A stretch of DNA of 64,000 nucleotides, from NCBI GenBank assembly GCA_963205455.1, contig CAUJJL010000023.1:1-64000 (forward strand), given 5' to 3'. Positions 1 to 10,900 of the stretch are shown here, one piece after another. The notes below the pieces were generated by a model. It saw only the letters and a program-made list of their open reading frames with translations. It did no database searches and was not told the origin of the DNA. How positions within the stretch are numbered: the first letter of the stretch is position 1; each line of letters starts with the position of its first letter. The translations under genes were made by a program, and so were the position numbers. This DNA comes from Verrucomicrobiota bacterium (GTDB taxonomy: Bacteria; Verrucomicrobiota; Verrucomicrobiia; Opitutales; Opitutaceae).

Positions 1-1
1 C

Positions 2-706
2 TCCAATCCGGTCTTTCATGCGCGCGGGCTCACGAAGGTTTACGGGACAGGCGAGGCTGTCGTCCGCGCGCTCGATGGTGTGGACCTGGATTGTGCGCCG
101 GGTGAGTTCATCGTCGTACTCGGGGCTTCGGGGAGCGGGAAGTCCACGCTTCTCAACCTGCTCGGCGGGCTCGATACACCCACCAGCGGCACATTGCTTT
201 ACCAGGGCTGGAATCTCGCCGAAGCCGATGAGAAGGGTCTCACCCGTTATCGCCGCGAGGCCGCGGGCTTCGTCTTTCAATTCTACAATCTCATCCCGAG
301 CCTGACCGCACGGGAGAATGTCGCCCTCATCACCGAGATCGCCGATGACCCCATGTCGCCGGAGGACGCACTCGAACTCGTCGGACTGGGCGCGCGCATG
401 AGTCACTTTCCCGCCCAATTGTCGGGCGGCGAACAGCAGCGGGTCGCCATCGCGCGCGCCATCGCCAAGCGCCCAGCGGTGCTGCTCTGTGATGAACCCA
501 CCGGGGCGCTCGATGTACGCACGGGAATCACCGTGCTCGAGGCGATTGAACACATCAACCGGGAACTCGGCACGCTGACACTCGTGATCACCCACAATGC
601 CGTGATGGCGGACATGGCCGACCGTGTCCTGAATCTCTCGGACGGGCGGATCACGGGCGAAAAACGAAATCCCCGCCGTCTCCCGGCGAAGTCCCTCGTG
701 TGGTAG
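2..706 (+). CDS. ABC transporter ATP-binding protein (5' end outside window)
   Basis: This is the ATPase subunit of a LolD/MacB-type exporter. The frame is open from base 2, and the residues before the first internal start ([22 protein letters not shown]) match the usual N-terminal strand of this family, so the gene begins left of the window and the GTG at 80 is internal. The P-loop GASGSGKST, the signature [14 protein letters not shown], the Walker B strand [12 protein letters not shown] and the H-loop ITHN are all present. It ends 6 bases before an FtsX-type permease gene, followed by a HlyD-type adaptor, so the three genes form one exporter operon. The exported substrate cannot be told from the sequence; antimicrobial, lipoprotein and lipid exporters all share this layout. 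Confidence 0.93.
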   Translation, partial: SNPVFHARGLTKVYGTGEAVVRALDGVDLDCAPGEFIVVLGASGSGKSTLLNLLGGLDTPTSGTLLYQGWNLAEADEKGLTRYRREAAGFVFQFYNLIPSLTARENVALITEIADDPMSPEDALELVGLGARMSHFPAQLSGGEQQRVAIARAIAKRPAVLLCDEPTGALDVRTGITVLEAIEHINRELGTLTLVITHNAVMADMADRVLNLSDGRITGEKRNPRRLPAKSLVW

Positions 707-712
707 GCAGCC

Positions 713-3079
713 ATGTCCCTGCTCGATCTCAAGCTTCGCCGCGATCTGCGTGGACTGAAATCCCAGGCAATCGCCGTCGCCCTGGTTATGGCCTGCGGTC
801 TGACGATGATGGTCATGACGCGCAGCCTGATCCGTACGTTGGAGTCCACACGTGATGACTATTATCGCGACTACCGCTTCGCGGACCTGTTCGTGCGACT
901 GAAACGCGCGCCGGATGCGGTCACCCAGGATCTCGCAGGCATTCCCGGCATCTCCGCGGTGCAGACAACCATCGCCCTTTCCGGCAGGCTCGACCTGAAG
1001 GGCGTTCCGGAACCGGCAAACGGTCTTTTTCTTTCTCTGCCTGAAACCGGTGAGGCGATACTCAACCGCCTTTTCCTCCGCAGGGGGCGCATGATCACCG
1101 GACGCTCCGCTCCGGGCGAGGTGCTCGTCGGCGAAGCCTTCGCCGAGGCACACGGTCTGCAGCCCGGCGACGAGATTGCCGCCGTGCTCTACGGAAAAAG
1201 AGAGGTGCTGCGCATCGTCGGGATCGTGCTTTCCCCGGAATTCGTCTTCGAGGCCCCGCCCGGTGCGGCGCTGCCGGATCACCGCAGCTACGGCATCTTC
1301 TGGCTGCCCTACAAGGAACTCGCCACCGCGGCAAACATGGAGGGCGCATTCAACCAGGCATCGTTCTCACTCGCGCCGGGAGCCAGCAGCGACGCCGTGA
1401 TCGCAGCGATCGACCGCGCGCTCCGCCCCTATGGAGGACGCGGCGCGTACAATCGCGAATCGCATCCCTCGCACATGCGCCTGCGCGACGAGATCCGCGT
1501 CCTTCACGGTTTGTCGGTCGGCTTCCCGATCGTATTTCTCGGCGTCGCAGCATTCATGACGAATGCCGTGATGAACCGGCTGATCACGCTGCAGCGCGAA
1601 CAGATCGCCATTCTCAAGGCATTCGGTTTTTCGAACCGGGAGATCGGCGGGCACTATCTGAAATTCGCATTCGTCATCGTGCTCGCGGGCTCCGCGCTCG
1701 GCATCATCGGTGGCATCGGGCTCGGTCACAAGCTGGTGAACATGTACCACCTGTTCTTCCGCTTTCCGCGGCTCGAATTTCACCTGGCCGGCAACGTCCT
1801 TTTTGTCGCGGTCGTCGTCTGCGCTTTCGCCGCACTGGTCGGCGTATGGGGAGCCGTGCGCTCCGCCGTGCGCCTGCCGCCCGCCGAGGCGATGCGCCCC
1901 GAGCCGCCCGCTTCATTTCGCCCGGCCCTGCTCGAACGCTTGAAACTCACACGCGGCTTCACGCCCTCGCTGCGCATGGCCCTGCGCAATATCGAGCGGC
2001 GCCCCGTCCGGGCACTGCTCACCTGCACCGCACTCGCGCTCGCCACGGGAATACTGGTGGTGCCAAGCGCCTTTCGCGACGGCATCAATCACGTGCTCGA
2101 TTACCAGTGGGACATGATGCAGCGCCAGACGGTCATCGCCTCGCTGATCGAGCCCGGCCCGCCGCAGGCCCTTGCCGACTTTGCCAACCTCCCGGGCGTC
2201 ACCCTCGCCGAACCCAACCGCGTGGCCCCCGCGGAACTTCGCGCGGGGAATCACATGAGACGCATCAGCATCGTCGGTGTCCGCCCGCAGGCGGTGCTCA
2301 ACCGCATCATCGACGCCCATGACCGTCAGATCGCGCTGCCTCCGCAGGGAATCGTGCTCTCCGCCAAGCTCGCCGAGGTGCTGCACGTCAGGGCGGGCGA
2401 TCCGCTCACGGTGCGCGTGCTCGATGGGAAACGCCCCGAATTCATCGTCCCCGTCGCTTCTCTCGCCGAGGATTTTGCCGGCACGGCCGCCTACATGGAA
2501 ATCGACGCGCTGAACCGGCTTCTGGGAGAGGGCGACCGCATCACCGGCGCCTACCTCTCCGTAAGCAATGGCGGGTGGCTGGAGTTTCTTCATGCCGTGA
2601 AACGCACGGCCCGCACCGCCGCGATTGTCAACAAACAGGCGATCCGCGACGGCTTTCGAAAAACCACGGCGCAGAGCATCGGCCTCATCCAGAAGATCTA
2701 CCTCACCTTCGCGACGATTGTGGCGTTCGGCATCATCTACAACAGCGCGCGCATCGCCCTCTCGGAACGCCAGCGCGAACTCGCCACGCTGCGGGTTCTC
2801 GGTTTCACACAGGGCGAGGTCGGTGTCGTGCTTGTCGGCGAACTCGTCATCCTGACACTCGTCGCCCTGCCTTTCGGCATGCTGATCGGCTCGGGACTCG
2901 CGGGCGCGATCCTGAAATCAGTGAATACCGAATTCGTCCGGCTTCCGCTCATCCTCACGCCATCGAACTACGCATTCGCCGTGCTGGTCGTCAGCCTGGC
3001 CTCCCTGATTTCCGCCTCGCTTGCCTGCCGCCGTCTTTCCCGCCTCGATCTTGTCGGTGTCCTCAAAGCCCGCGACTAG
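713..3079 (+). CDS. ABC transporter permease with two FtsX domains
   Basis: This 788-residue inner-membrane permease has an N-terminal membrane helix (about residues 17-37), a large periplasmic region, a three-helix FtsX block (about 265-390), a second anchoring helix with another periplasmic region, and a final FtsX block (about 665-780). This duplicated architecture is typical of fused permeases in which one chain does the work of a dimer. [14 protein letters not shown] and [13 protein letters not shown] are the coupling stretches seen before the first FtsX helix. It lies 6 bases after the ATPase and 6 bases before the adaptor gene. The family call is firm; the cargo is unknown. Confidence 0.92.
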   Translation: MSLLDLKLRRDLRGLKSQAIAVALVMACGLTMMVMTRSLIRTLESTRDDYYRDYRFADLFVRLKRAPDAVTQDLAGIPGISAVQTTIALSGRLDLKGVPEPANGLFLSLPETGEAILNRLFLRRGRMITGRSAPGEVLVGEAFAEAHGLQPGDEIAAVLYGKREVLRIVGIVLSPEFVFEAPPGAALPDHRSYGIFWLPYKELATAANMEGAFNQASFSLAPGASSDAVIAAIDRALRPYGGRGAYNRESHPSHMRLRDEIRVLHGLSVGFPIVFLGVAAFMTNAVMNRLITLQREQIAILKAFGFSNREIGGHYLKFAFVIVLAGSALGIIGGIGLGHKLVNMYHLFFRFPRLEFHLAGNVLFVAVVVCAFAALVGVWGAVRSAVRLPPAEAMRPEPPASFRPALLERLKLTRGFTPSLRMALRNIERRPVRALLTCTALALATGILVVPSAFRDGINHVLDYQWDMMQRQTVIASLIEPGPPQALADFANLPGVTLAEPNRVAPAELRAGNHMRRISIVGVRPQAVLNRIIDAHDRQIALPPQGIVLSAKLAEVLHVRAGDPLTVRVLDGKRPEFIVPVASLAEDFAGTAAYMEIDALNRLLGEGDRITGAYLSVSNGGWLEFLHAVKRTARTAAIVNKQAIRDGFRKTTAQSIGLIQKIYLTFATIVAFGIIYNSARIALSERQRELATLRVLGFTQGEVGVVLVGELVILTLVALPFGMLIGSGLAGAILKSVNTEFVRLPLILTPSNYAFAVLVVSLASLISASLACRRLSRLDLVGVLKARD

Positions 3080-3085
3080 TCACTC

Positions 3086-4342
3086 ATGAACTCGAATTCC
3101 CAGAAACTTCCGGGAGCAAAACCCGTCCGCAATGGACGCCGCTGGACACGGTGGCTGCCCTGGCTCGCCGGCGGCATCGTCGTCGCATTGATCGTGATCG
3201 GCCTATGGCCCGCGCCTCTGCCCGTGGAACTCGCCTCCGTTTCCCGCGGCCCGATGCAGGTGACCGTCAACGAAGAGGGCATGACACGACTCAAGTTTCG
3301 CTACACGGTTTCGAGCCCCGTCGCCGGACTCCTGCAGCGCATCGACCTGAAACCCGGGACAGCGGTGGAGGCGGGCAGGACGGTGCTCGCGACACTGGAG
3401 ACGCGTGATTCCGATTTCCTCGATGCGCGGACCCGGGCCCAGGCCGAGGCAGGTGTCAAGGCGGCCACCGCAATGCTCGATGAGGTTTCCGCGCGACGCG
3501 AAAGCGCGGCCGCGGCCGCTGTCCTCTCACGCACGGAGTTTGAACGTATCCAGATGCTCTATAAATCAGGCTCCGCATCGCGCCAGGAATTCGACGCCGC
3601 CGAGCTCCGTCAGACGGTCGCCGAGCAGAACAGCCGTGCCGCCGGATTTGCCCTGCAGGTCGCCGAGCACGAGTTGCAGCAGGCTCGTGCCATGCTCGCA
3701 CGCGGGACCGAAGCCAATGGGGCGGCAGGCGAGCCGCTGGTCATTACGTCCCCGATCACCGGAAAAATCCTGAAGGTTTTTCAGGAGAGCGAACGTGTCG
3801 TGCCCGCCGGTTTTGCCCTGCTCGAAGTCGGCGATCCGACGGACATTGAAGCCCGCATCGAAGTGCTGTCGCGCGATGCCGTCGCGATCCAACCGGGCGC
3901 CTCCGTTCTCCTTCACAAATGGGGAGGTGCCGAACCGCTGCGTGCCCGCGTCCGCGTGATCGAGCCTGCCGCGTTCACGAAGATCTCAGCGCTCGGCGTC
4001 GAGGAACAGCGTGTCTACGTGGTGGCAGACCTGCTCAATCCACCGAACGAGCGGCCGTCCCTGGGCGACTCCTATCGCGTCGAAGGCAGCATCGTTGTCT
4101 GGTCATCGGACAACGCCCTCAAAGCTCCATCCGGCGCCTTTTTCCAGAGGGGAAATCAATGGCTCGTCTATAAGGCCGATGGCTCCCATGCCCGTCTCAC
4201 GACCGTTCACATCGGACACAACAACGGCCTCGAAGCCGAAATCCTCGATGGCCTCGAAGCCGGGGACAAGGTCGTGGTCTACCCCGGCGACCGCCTCACC
4301 GACGGCAGCCGCATCAAGCCCATGACCGTGACAACGCCCTGA
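3086..4342 (+). CDS. HlyD-family periplasmic adaptor (membrane fusion protein)
   Basis: This 418-residue protein would link the inner-membrane ABC permease to an outer-membrane channel. A single membrane helix lies at about residues 24-43, followed by a split biotinyl-lipoyl-like domain (start near VSSPVAGLLQRIDLKPGTAVEAG, return near VITSPITGKILKVFQESERVVPAG), an alpha-helical hairpin between them, and a beta-barrel region to the C-terminus. Six bases separate it from the permease gene, so it is the third gene of the operon. No TolC-like outer-membrane gene is adjacent, so the channel must be encoded elsewhere. Alternative adaptor assignments within the RND/ABC superfamily are possible. Confidence 0.9.
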   Translation: MNSNSQKLPGAKPVRNGRRWTRWLPWLAGGIVVALIVIGLWPAPLPVELASVSRGPMQVTVNEEGMTRLKFRYTVSSPVAGLLQRIDLKPGTAVEAGRTVLATLETRDSDFLDARTRAQAEAGVKAATAMLDEVSARRESAAAAAVLSRTEFERIQMLYKSGSASRQEFDAAELRQTVAEQNSRAAGFALQVAEHELQQARAMLARGTEANGAAGEPLVITSPITGKILKVFQESERVVPAGFALLEVGDPTDIEARIEVLSRDAVAIQPGASVLLHKWGGAEPLRARVRVIEPAAFTKISALGVEEQRVYVVADLLNPPNERPSLGDSYRVEGSIVVWSSDNALKAPSGAFFQRGNQWLVYKADGSHARLTTVHIGHNNGLEAEILDGLEAGDKVVVYPGDRLTDGSRIKPMTVTTP

Positions 4343-4672
4343 GCGAAACCACGGCTGTGATTCACTTCCAGGGGCTCGTGCCGAATGCAGAAGGTGCCCA
4401 AATCAGGGGCACCACCTCTACAATGCTTGGTCTGGATCCGGCTGCATCTGTGCACCTGATCTTCGCGGTCCAAGCCTGTGATCTCGCGAGTCGGCCAAAT
4501 CTCAAGGTCAACGCGCAGTCGCTATTTACAAGGCCAAGCGTTTCGCTTTTACAGAAGGTGAGTCTTCATTCGCGAACAAGGTCCGTCGAGCGTCGCATCG
4601 CCAGTCCGCGCGAGGCACGGCAACCGTGTTGTTCCAAGTGGTCGGGAACGCGCCGATGGCTCTCCGCTAGGT
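4343..4672. other. Intergenic region before the helicase/methyltransferase block
   Basis: These 330 bases separate the exporter operon from the defence-like genes. A 7-bp inverted repeat (GGTGCCC / GGGCACC, 4393-4413) lies about 50 bases after the adaptor stop but has no T-tract, so it is at best a weak terminator. The promoter for the helicase operon should lie here, but I see no convincing -35/-10 pair. An open frame through 4357-4728 shows no recognisable protein character. Confidence 0.5.
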
Positions 4673-7600
4673 ATGTCCACCCGCTTCTTCACCAACGCAG
4701 GCACCAACACCCTCTTTGCCAAACTTGAGGGCGTTTTTCTCCACTATCCCGACATCCAGCGATTCGATGCCTTGGTCGGTTACCTGCGCGCCTCCGGCTA
4801 TTTCGCGCTTCGTCCGCACCTGTCCAAGGTTCCCCAGGTCCGCATCCTTGTCGGTATCGACGTGGATGAAATCGTCGCCGACTACCACAAGCGGGGGCTG
4901 CTTTTCCTCGCCGATCCCGCAAAGGCGCTCGATGACTTCCAGACCCGCCTAAAGGCGGACATCCAGAAGGCCGAATACCGCCCCGACATCGAAGCGGGCA
5001 TCCTTAGCTTCGTCGAGGACGTGGTCTCCGGCAAGCTGGCCATCAAGGCTCACCCGACCAAACGTCTCCACGCGAAAATCTACATCTTTCTGCCGACCGG
5101 TTGGTGCGAACACAAGGCCGGGGCCGTCATCACCGGCTCTTCCAACCTGACCGCCGCCGGTCTCGGCGTCGAAGAGCAGTCGCGAAACTACGAGTTCAAC
5201 GTGCTCCTCCACGACTACGACGACGTGAAGTTCGCGTCCGACGAATTCGAAAAGCTCTGGGCCGAATCGGTTGATGTTCTGCCCAAGACCGTCCTTGCCG
5301 TCCGCGACTCGACCTACCTCGCGACCACCATCACGCCCTACGAACTCTACTTCAAACTCCTCGCCGAATATTTCGGCCCGTCGGTCGACTACGACCCCAA
5401 CGCCGTCTCCGATCTTCCCGATGGCTTCAAGCGCCTCAGCTACCAGATCGATGCAGTCAACAACGGCTTCCGGCTGTTGGAAAAACACAACGGCTTCTTC
5501 CTCGCCGATGTCGTCGGCCTCGGCAAGACGGTCATCGCCTGCCTCATAGCCAGAAAGTTCTTTTTTCACAACGGCTTTCCCGATCATCGCTCTCACACGC
5601 TCATCGTCACCCCGCCGGCACTGGAGGAGAACTGGCGCGAGACAAAGGACCGCTTCCGGCTGGACAACTGCGACATCGTGACCAACGGCTCGCTTCACAA
5701 GGTCCGCAACCCGCAGAAATACGACCTCGTGATCGTCGACGAGGCCCACAAGTTCCGCAACGACACGGCCGATGCCTTCGACGAGCTCCAGCGTCTTTGC
5801 AAGTCCGGCACGTTGCACAAACTGCCCGACGGCTCCGTCGCCGAAAAGAAAGTCATCCTGGTCTCCGCCACTCCACTCAACAACGTCCCGCAGGACATCC
5901 GGAACCTGCTCGCCCTCTTCCAGGACCTGAAACGCTCCACGCTGAGCGTCGGCAATCTTCAGCATTTCTTCGCGCAGCGGGAACGTGAATTCCGCGACGC
6001 CCGGAAAGAGCCCAACATCGAGGCTGCCCGCCGAGCGGTGGTAGCCATCTACGAACGCATCCGCACAAGGGTCATCAGCGAAATCATCGTCCGCCGCACC
6101 CGCACCGATCTCAACGACAACGAGGACTACAGGCGTGACCTGTCGGAACAGGGCATCACCTTTCCAGAAATCGAGCGGCCGCGGCACATCCTCTATCCGC
6201 TCACCACCGACCTGGAGAAACTCTACGACCGCACCGTCCTGATGCTGTCAACCGGCACACCCACAAGCCTGACCTACAACCGGTACAAGGCGCTCTCCTT
6301 CCTCCGGGCCGATCTGAAAAAAAAATACCAGAATGCCGACCGGGTCTCCCAGCAGCTCGCCACCATCATGCGCACGCTGCTCGTCAAACGGCTCGACAGT
6401 TCCTTCTACGCCTTCACCGCTTCGCTCCGCCGTTTCCGCGATGCCACCCGGGTCATGATCGGCATGTTCGAGCGAGGTACCGTCTATATCGCGCCCAATC
6501 TTCCGGTGAACCAGTACATCCTGGAGGATCGGGAGGAGGAATTGCTCAAGCTCATCGCGGACAAGCAGGACGCAGACCCCACCATCGAGGTTTGCAAGCC
6601 CGAGGACTTTTCCGAGGACCTTCTCAGCGGACTGCGACGCGATCTCGACCGGGTCGAGCCTCTCCTCGCCGATTGGCAACGTGTCACCGATGCCAACATC
6701 GATCCCAAGTTCGACCTCTTCCTGAAGCGACTGCGCGACGAGCTGCTTCACCGCGACATCAATCGCGAGGGAAAGCTCGTCGTCTTTTCTGAATCACGCG
6801 AGACGACCGACTACCTGACGAAGCGCCTGTCCATCGCCGGTTTCAACCGCGTCCTCGCCATCGACGCCAGCAACCGCAATGCCCGGCGCGACGACATTCG
6901 CGCCAACTTCGACGCCAACTTCGCGGGCAAGCGCCGGGACGACTTTGACCTCATCATCGCCACCGAGGTCCTCGCCGAGGGCGTGAATCTCCACAGGGCG
7001 AACATCGTCGTCAACTACGACACCCCGTGGAACTCCACCCGACTCATGCAGCGCATCGGACGTGTCAACCGCATCGGTTCAGTCGCCCCACGCGTCTACA
7101 TCTACAACTTCTACCCCACCTCCCGGGTCGATGACGACATCGAGCTGCGCAAGAAGGCGGTCATGAAGCTCCAGGCCTTCCATTCAGCACTGGGCGAGGA
7201 CAGCCAGATCTACTCCACCGATGAGGAGGTGGAAACCTTTGGCCTCTTCGAGAAGATCCCCGAGGACAGCGAACGCGACGAACGACTCACCCTGCTCATG
7301 GAATTGCGTCGCTTTCGCGCGCAGAACCCCGAGCAATTCCGGCGCATTGTCAAACTTCCCACACGTTGTCGCGTTGGCCGCGCCGACGCGGATCGTGCGC
7401 TGAGTTCGGTGGCATTCATCCGCAATCCCCACCGCGATGCCTTCTATCGCATGCAACCCGGCGCCGAACCAGAGGAAATCAGTTTCACCGAGGCCGCCCG
7501 CGAGTTTCGTGTCCACCGCATCGATGAACCGGCCATTGCCCTGCACAGCGATCATCACGCCCAGGTGAATGCCGCCACAGCCGCCTTCCGCGAGGCTGTC

Positions 7601-7981
7601 ATCGCGGATGCCCTCGCACCCCTCGCGGTCGAGGTGAAGCAGGGACCCAACGAAAAACGCGCCCGCGACTTCGTGGACGGATTTCTTGCCTTCGACTTCG
7701 TCAGCGACGAGGAGCGTCGCTTGATCCGGCTCGCCAAGCTCGCCCTCGCCCGGGCTCGTTTCGCGAGACTTCAGCGCGAGATCAACCAGCTCCAGCGCGA
7801 CACGAAGAAGGTGAAAGTCACTCCCGCGGTCCTGGCCGACAAGCTCTTCGACATCCTGCGGGAGTACAAACTGGAGGACATGGAAAACCAGGGTGTCGCG
7901 ACCTCCGAGAGCATTCGCCGCGCCGAAACCAACCCCGAGATCATCCTCACCGAGTCCTTCGATCATTCATTCCGCAAATGA
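4673..7981 (+). CDS. PLD-nuclease-domain / SNF2-type helicase (defence-related)
   Basis: This 1102-residue protein combines a phospholipase-D-like nuclease domain with a superfamily 2 helicase. The PLD part (about residues 1-200) has one HKD-type set: HAK near residue 136 and GSSNLTAAGLG near 155, suggesting it works as a dimer. The helicase core follows: Walker A VVGLGKTVIA (about 280), DEAH in LVIVDEAHKF (about 356), motif III VSATPLNN (about 397), then the C-terminal lobe with VVFSESRETTDYL (about 705) and LMQRIGRVNRIGS (about 792). A charged C-terminal extension follows. It overlaps the methyltransferase gene by 4 bases (ATGA), so the two are translationally coupled. SNF2 helicases and PLD proteins occur in DISARM as separate DrmD and DrmC subunits; here they are one chain and no DrmA or DrmB is present. 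The role is inferred to be restriction or anti-phage defence. Confidence 0.88.
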   Translation: MSTRFFTNAGTNTLFAKLEGVFLHYPDIQRFDALVGYLRASGYFALRPHLSKVPQVRILVGIDVDEIVADYHKRGLLFLADPAKALDDFQTRLKADIQKAEYRPDIEAGILSFVEDVVSGKLAIKAHPTKRLHAKIYIFLPTGWCEHKAGAVITGSSNLTAAGLGVEEQSRNYEFNVLLHDYDDVKFASDEFEKLWAESVDVLPKTVLAVRDSTYLATTITPYELYFKLLAEYFGPSVDYDPNAVSDLPDGFKRLSYQIDAVNNGFRLLEKHNGFFLADVVGLGKTVIACLIARKFFFHNGFPDHRSHTLIVTPPALEENWRETKDRFRLDNCDIVTNGSLHKVRNPQKYDLVIVDEAHKFRNDTADAFDELQRLCKSGTLHKLPDGSVAEKKVILVSATPLNNVPQDIRNLLALFQDLKRSTLSVGNLQHFFAQREREFRDARKEPNIEAARRAVVAIYERIRTRVISEIIVRRTRTDLNDNEDYRRDLSEQGITFPEIERPRHILYPLTTDLEKLYDRTVLMLSTGTPTSLTYNRYKALSFLRADLKKKYQNADRVSQQLATIMRTLLVKRLDSSFYAFTASLRRFRDATRVMIGMFERGTVYIAPNLPVNQYILEDREEELLKLIADKQDADPTIEVCKPEDFSEDLLSGLRRDLDRVEPLLADWQRVTDANIDPKFDLFLKRLRDELLHRDINREGKLVVFSESRETTDYLTKRLSIAGFNRVLAIDASNRNARRDDIRANFDANFAGKRRDDFDLIIATEVLAEGVNLHRANIVVNYDTPWNSTRLMQRIGRVNRIGSVAPRVYIYNFYPTSRVDDDIELRKKAVMKLQAFHSALGEDSQIYSTDEEVETFGLFEKIPEDSERDERLTLLMELRRFRAQNPEQFRRIVKLPTRCRVGRADADRALSSVAFIRNPHRDAFYRMQPGAEPEEISFTEAAREFRVHRIDEPAIALHSDHHAQVNAATAAFREAVIADALAPLAVEVKQGPNEKRARDFVDGFLAFDFVSDEERRLIRLAKLALARARFARLQREINQLQRDTKKVKVTPAVLADKLFDILREYKLEDMENQGVATSESIRRAETNPEIILTESFDHSFRK

Positions 7982-10900
7982 CCCGCGACGAACTCAAATC
8001 CTTCCTTCAATCGAGTTATAAACGGGAGCGCTGGCTTACCCTGCTGCATACCCTGCTTCCCACGACGCAGGTTTTCGGTACGGCACAAGAACTGAAGATC
8101 GAGGATGCCTCCATCGCCTCGGCATCACAGATTGCGCGCATCCCGCTCGCCGGGGACCGCACCGTCGCAGTGCTGGAGGTGCGCGTCACCGGACAGGTCG
8201 ATTTGCAGCGCAACCGCGTGGGACTGCGCAACCTCGTCGCCCGCATCATCGGACAGGAGGGCGCGGATGCCGTGCTCGCTTTTTTCGTGGGCGATGCCCC
8301 CGACTACCGTTTCTCCTTCGCCGCCCGCACCAACAGCTTCACCGCCGATGGCCAGTTGGAGCAGAACGAGACCGCGCCCCGCCGCTACACCTACCTGTTC
8401 GGCCCGGGCCTGCCGTGCCGGACGGCATTGGAGCGGCTCGAACTGCTCCGATCCCTTGGAACACGCGCCCAACTCGCCGACCTGATCGATGCCTTCAAGG
8501 TCGAGCCGCTCTTCAAGGAATTCTACCGCGACTATGGCCGCGTATTCGAGGCGGTCGAGAGTCTCGTCCGCCCGACCCTCCCCGAGAAGGAACCGCTCCG
8601 TCTTTTTACCCAGCGCCTTTTCAACCGGCTCATGTTTCTGGCGTTTGTTGAGCGCAAGGGGTGGCTGCGTTTTGGTCAGCACGCGGCCTACCTGGCCGCG
8701 CTTTGGAATGACCACAATGCCAAGCGCCGCACCTCACCAGGTAAGGCCAACTTTTATGCCGATAGGCTCGTCCCTCTCTTCTTCGAAGGCCTGAACCAGC
8801 CTGATCGTCCTGCCAGTGTCAGCGATCCACGATTCGGCTCCGTGCCCTATCTCAACGGCGGTCTGTTTGAATACGCCGACGATGGCACCGACCGCCTGCC
8901 CGCGCTCCGCGTGCCCGACGAGGCCATCGCCCTCATCCTCGACTCCGAAACAGGCCTTTTCTCACGGTACAATTTCACGGTGGCGGAGAGCACGCCGCTG
9001 GAGATCCAGGTTGCGGTCGATCCGGAGATGCTGGGGAAGGTGTTCGAGGAACTCGTGACCGGCCGCCACGAACAGGGAAGTTACTACACGCCAAAGCCCA
9101 TCGTCGCCTTCATGGGCCGCGCCGCGTTGGTCGAGCACCTCGTCGACCGCTGCAGGTCCGAATCACGCGCCGCGATCGAAAAATTCGTTCACGAGGACAA
9201 CGCCTCAGCCCTCCGGGACCCTGAAGCCGTACATCACGCCCTCATCACGGTCAGGGTGTGCGATCCCGCCTGCGGCTCCGGCGCCTACCTGTTGGGCATG
9301 TTGCACGAGTTGCTCGACCTTCGCACGCGCATCTTTGCGTCGCGACAGAAAGCCGACCCCGAAACCGCCTACCAGCGCCGACTCCAGATCATCGAGCGCA
9401 ATCTCTACGGCGTCGACAAGGATGCCTTCGCGGTGAATATCGCCCGCCTTCGCCTCTGGCTCGCACTGGCCGTGGAGTTCGAGGGGCCGCTACCGCCACC
9501 CCTGCCGAACCTGGACTTCAAGATCGAGGTCGGCGATGCGCTCGCCGCTCCCGCACCGCAGGACATTTTTCAGAGGCCCGCGGTGGAGGAATTCCGCGAC
9601 AAGAAGGCCGCCTTTCTCCGCGCCCACGGAGAGGAAAAGGCCAGGCTGAAAACCGAACTGGAGCGCATCCGGGCTGATCTCGCTCTCTGGCAGCAGGCGG
9701 ACCTGTCCGACCACGGCTTCAATTGGGCCGTCGAATTCGCGGAGGTCTTCCTCCCCGATGCGGAAGAGCGGGCTCTTCTCGGAGAGCTTTTAACGCAGGA
9801 GGATGCCTCCCGGGCGATTCAGTCCGGCGGTTTCGACATCATTGTCGCCAATCCGCCCTACGTGCGGATGGAACTGATCAAGCCGCAAAAGCCCATTCTC
9901 CGAAAGCGCTTCCCGCTCGTCCATGCGGAGCGCGCCGATCTCTACATCTATTTCTATGCCCGAGCCCACGAGTTGCTCCGCAAGGGAGGCGTCGCGGCGT
10001 TCATCTCGTCCAACAAATGGCTCCGCGCAGGATACGGCGAGGCACTGCGTCGGCACTTGCTGGACGCTCAGGCATTTCGGCTGGTGATGGACTTCGGTGA
10101 CTTGCCAGTTTTTGAGTCAGCCACTGCGTATCCCTGCATCTTCGTATGGCAGAAGATGGCACGCAACGAGTCCTCCACTTTGTGGGCGCGCGTAAATGAT
10201 CTTGATGCGTGCTATGCTGAAGGCGTTCGTGCCCACTGCCTCAGTATTGGCATTCCCGTTCCGGCCTCTCAGTTCCAATCCGGAGGGGCGCGCCTCGCCG
10301 CCAGTGCAGCAGCTGGACAGCAGCAGCTAATGGAGCGCGCCGGCCCGCGTTTGAAGAACATTCCCGGCCTTTCGATCATTTATGGGCTGAAGACCGGCCT
10401 TAACGAGGCTTTTGTGCTTACGCAGAAGCAGAGAGATGATCTCATCGAGGAGGATCAGAGCTCCGACGAGGTCATTAAACCTCTCCTCTTTGGAGCTAAC
10501 GTTCGTCGCTACTGTCTGACTCCGACTGGAGACTATGTCATTTACACACCACATGGCATCGACATCGAGAGGTTCCCCGCAATCGCCAGGCATCTTTCGC
10601 GGTTTCGGAAGCTCCCAGACGAAGAAGGCAAAAAGCCCCGGGGCCTAGACTACCGCGCGACAGCCCAACAGTGGTTTGAGCTCCAGCAGCCACAAGAGGC
10701 CTACGTTACTAGGTTTCTGGGGCCCAAAGTCGTCTATCCTGACATCACGCGTGAAGCCCGCTTTGCGTTCGATGACAGCGGCTATTTTCTGGAGACTACC
10801 TGCTTTGCCATAGCCAACGCCGACCACTTCATCATGGCCGTGTTAAATTCCGCCTCGGCATGGTGGTATCTCACGACCTGCGTAGCCAGTATTCGCGGTG

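Noticed and set aside
4393..4413. GGTGCCC/GGGCACC hairpin as terminator of the exporter operon
   Set aside because: No T-tract on either strand; kept only as a note in the intergenic entry.
4357..4728. Open frame of 123 codons before the helicase gene
   Set aside because: No recognisable domain, composition unlike neighbours, and it runs into the helicase start; the region is more likely intergenic.
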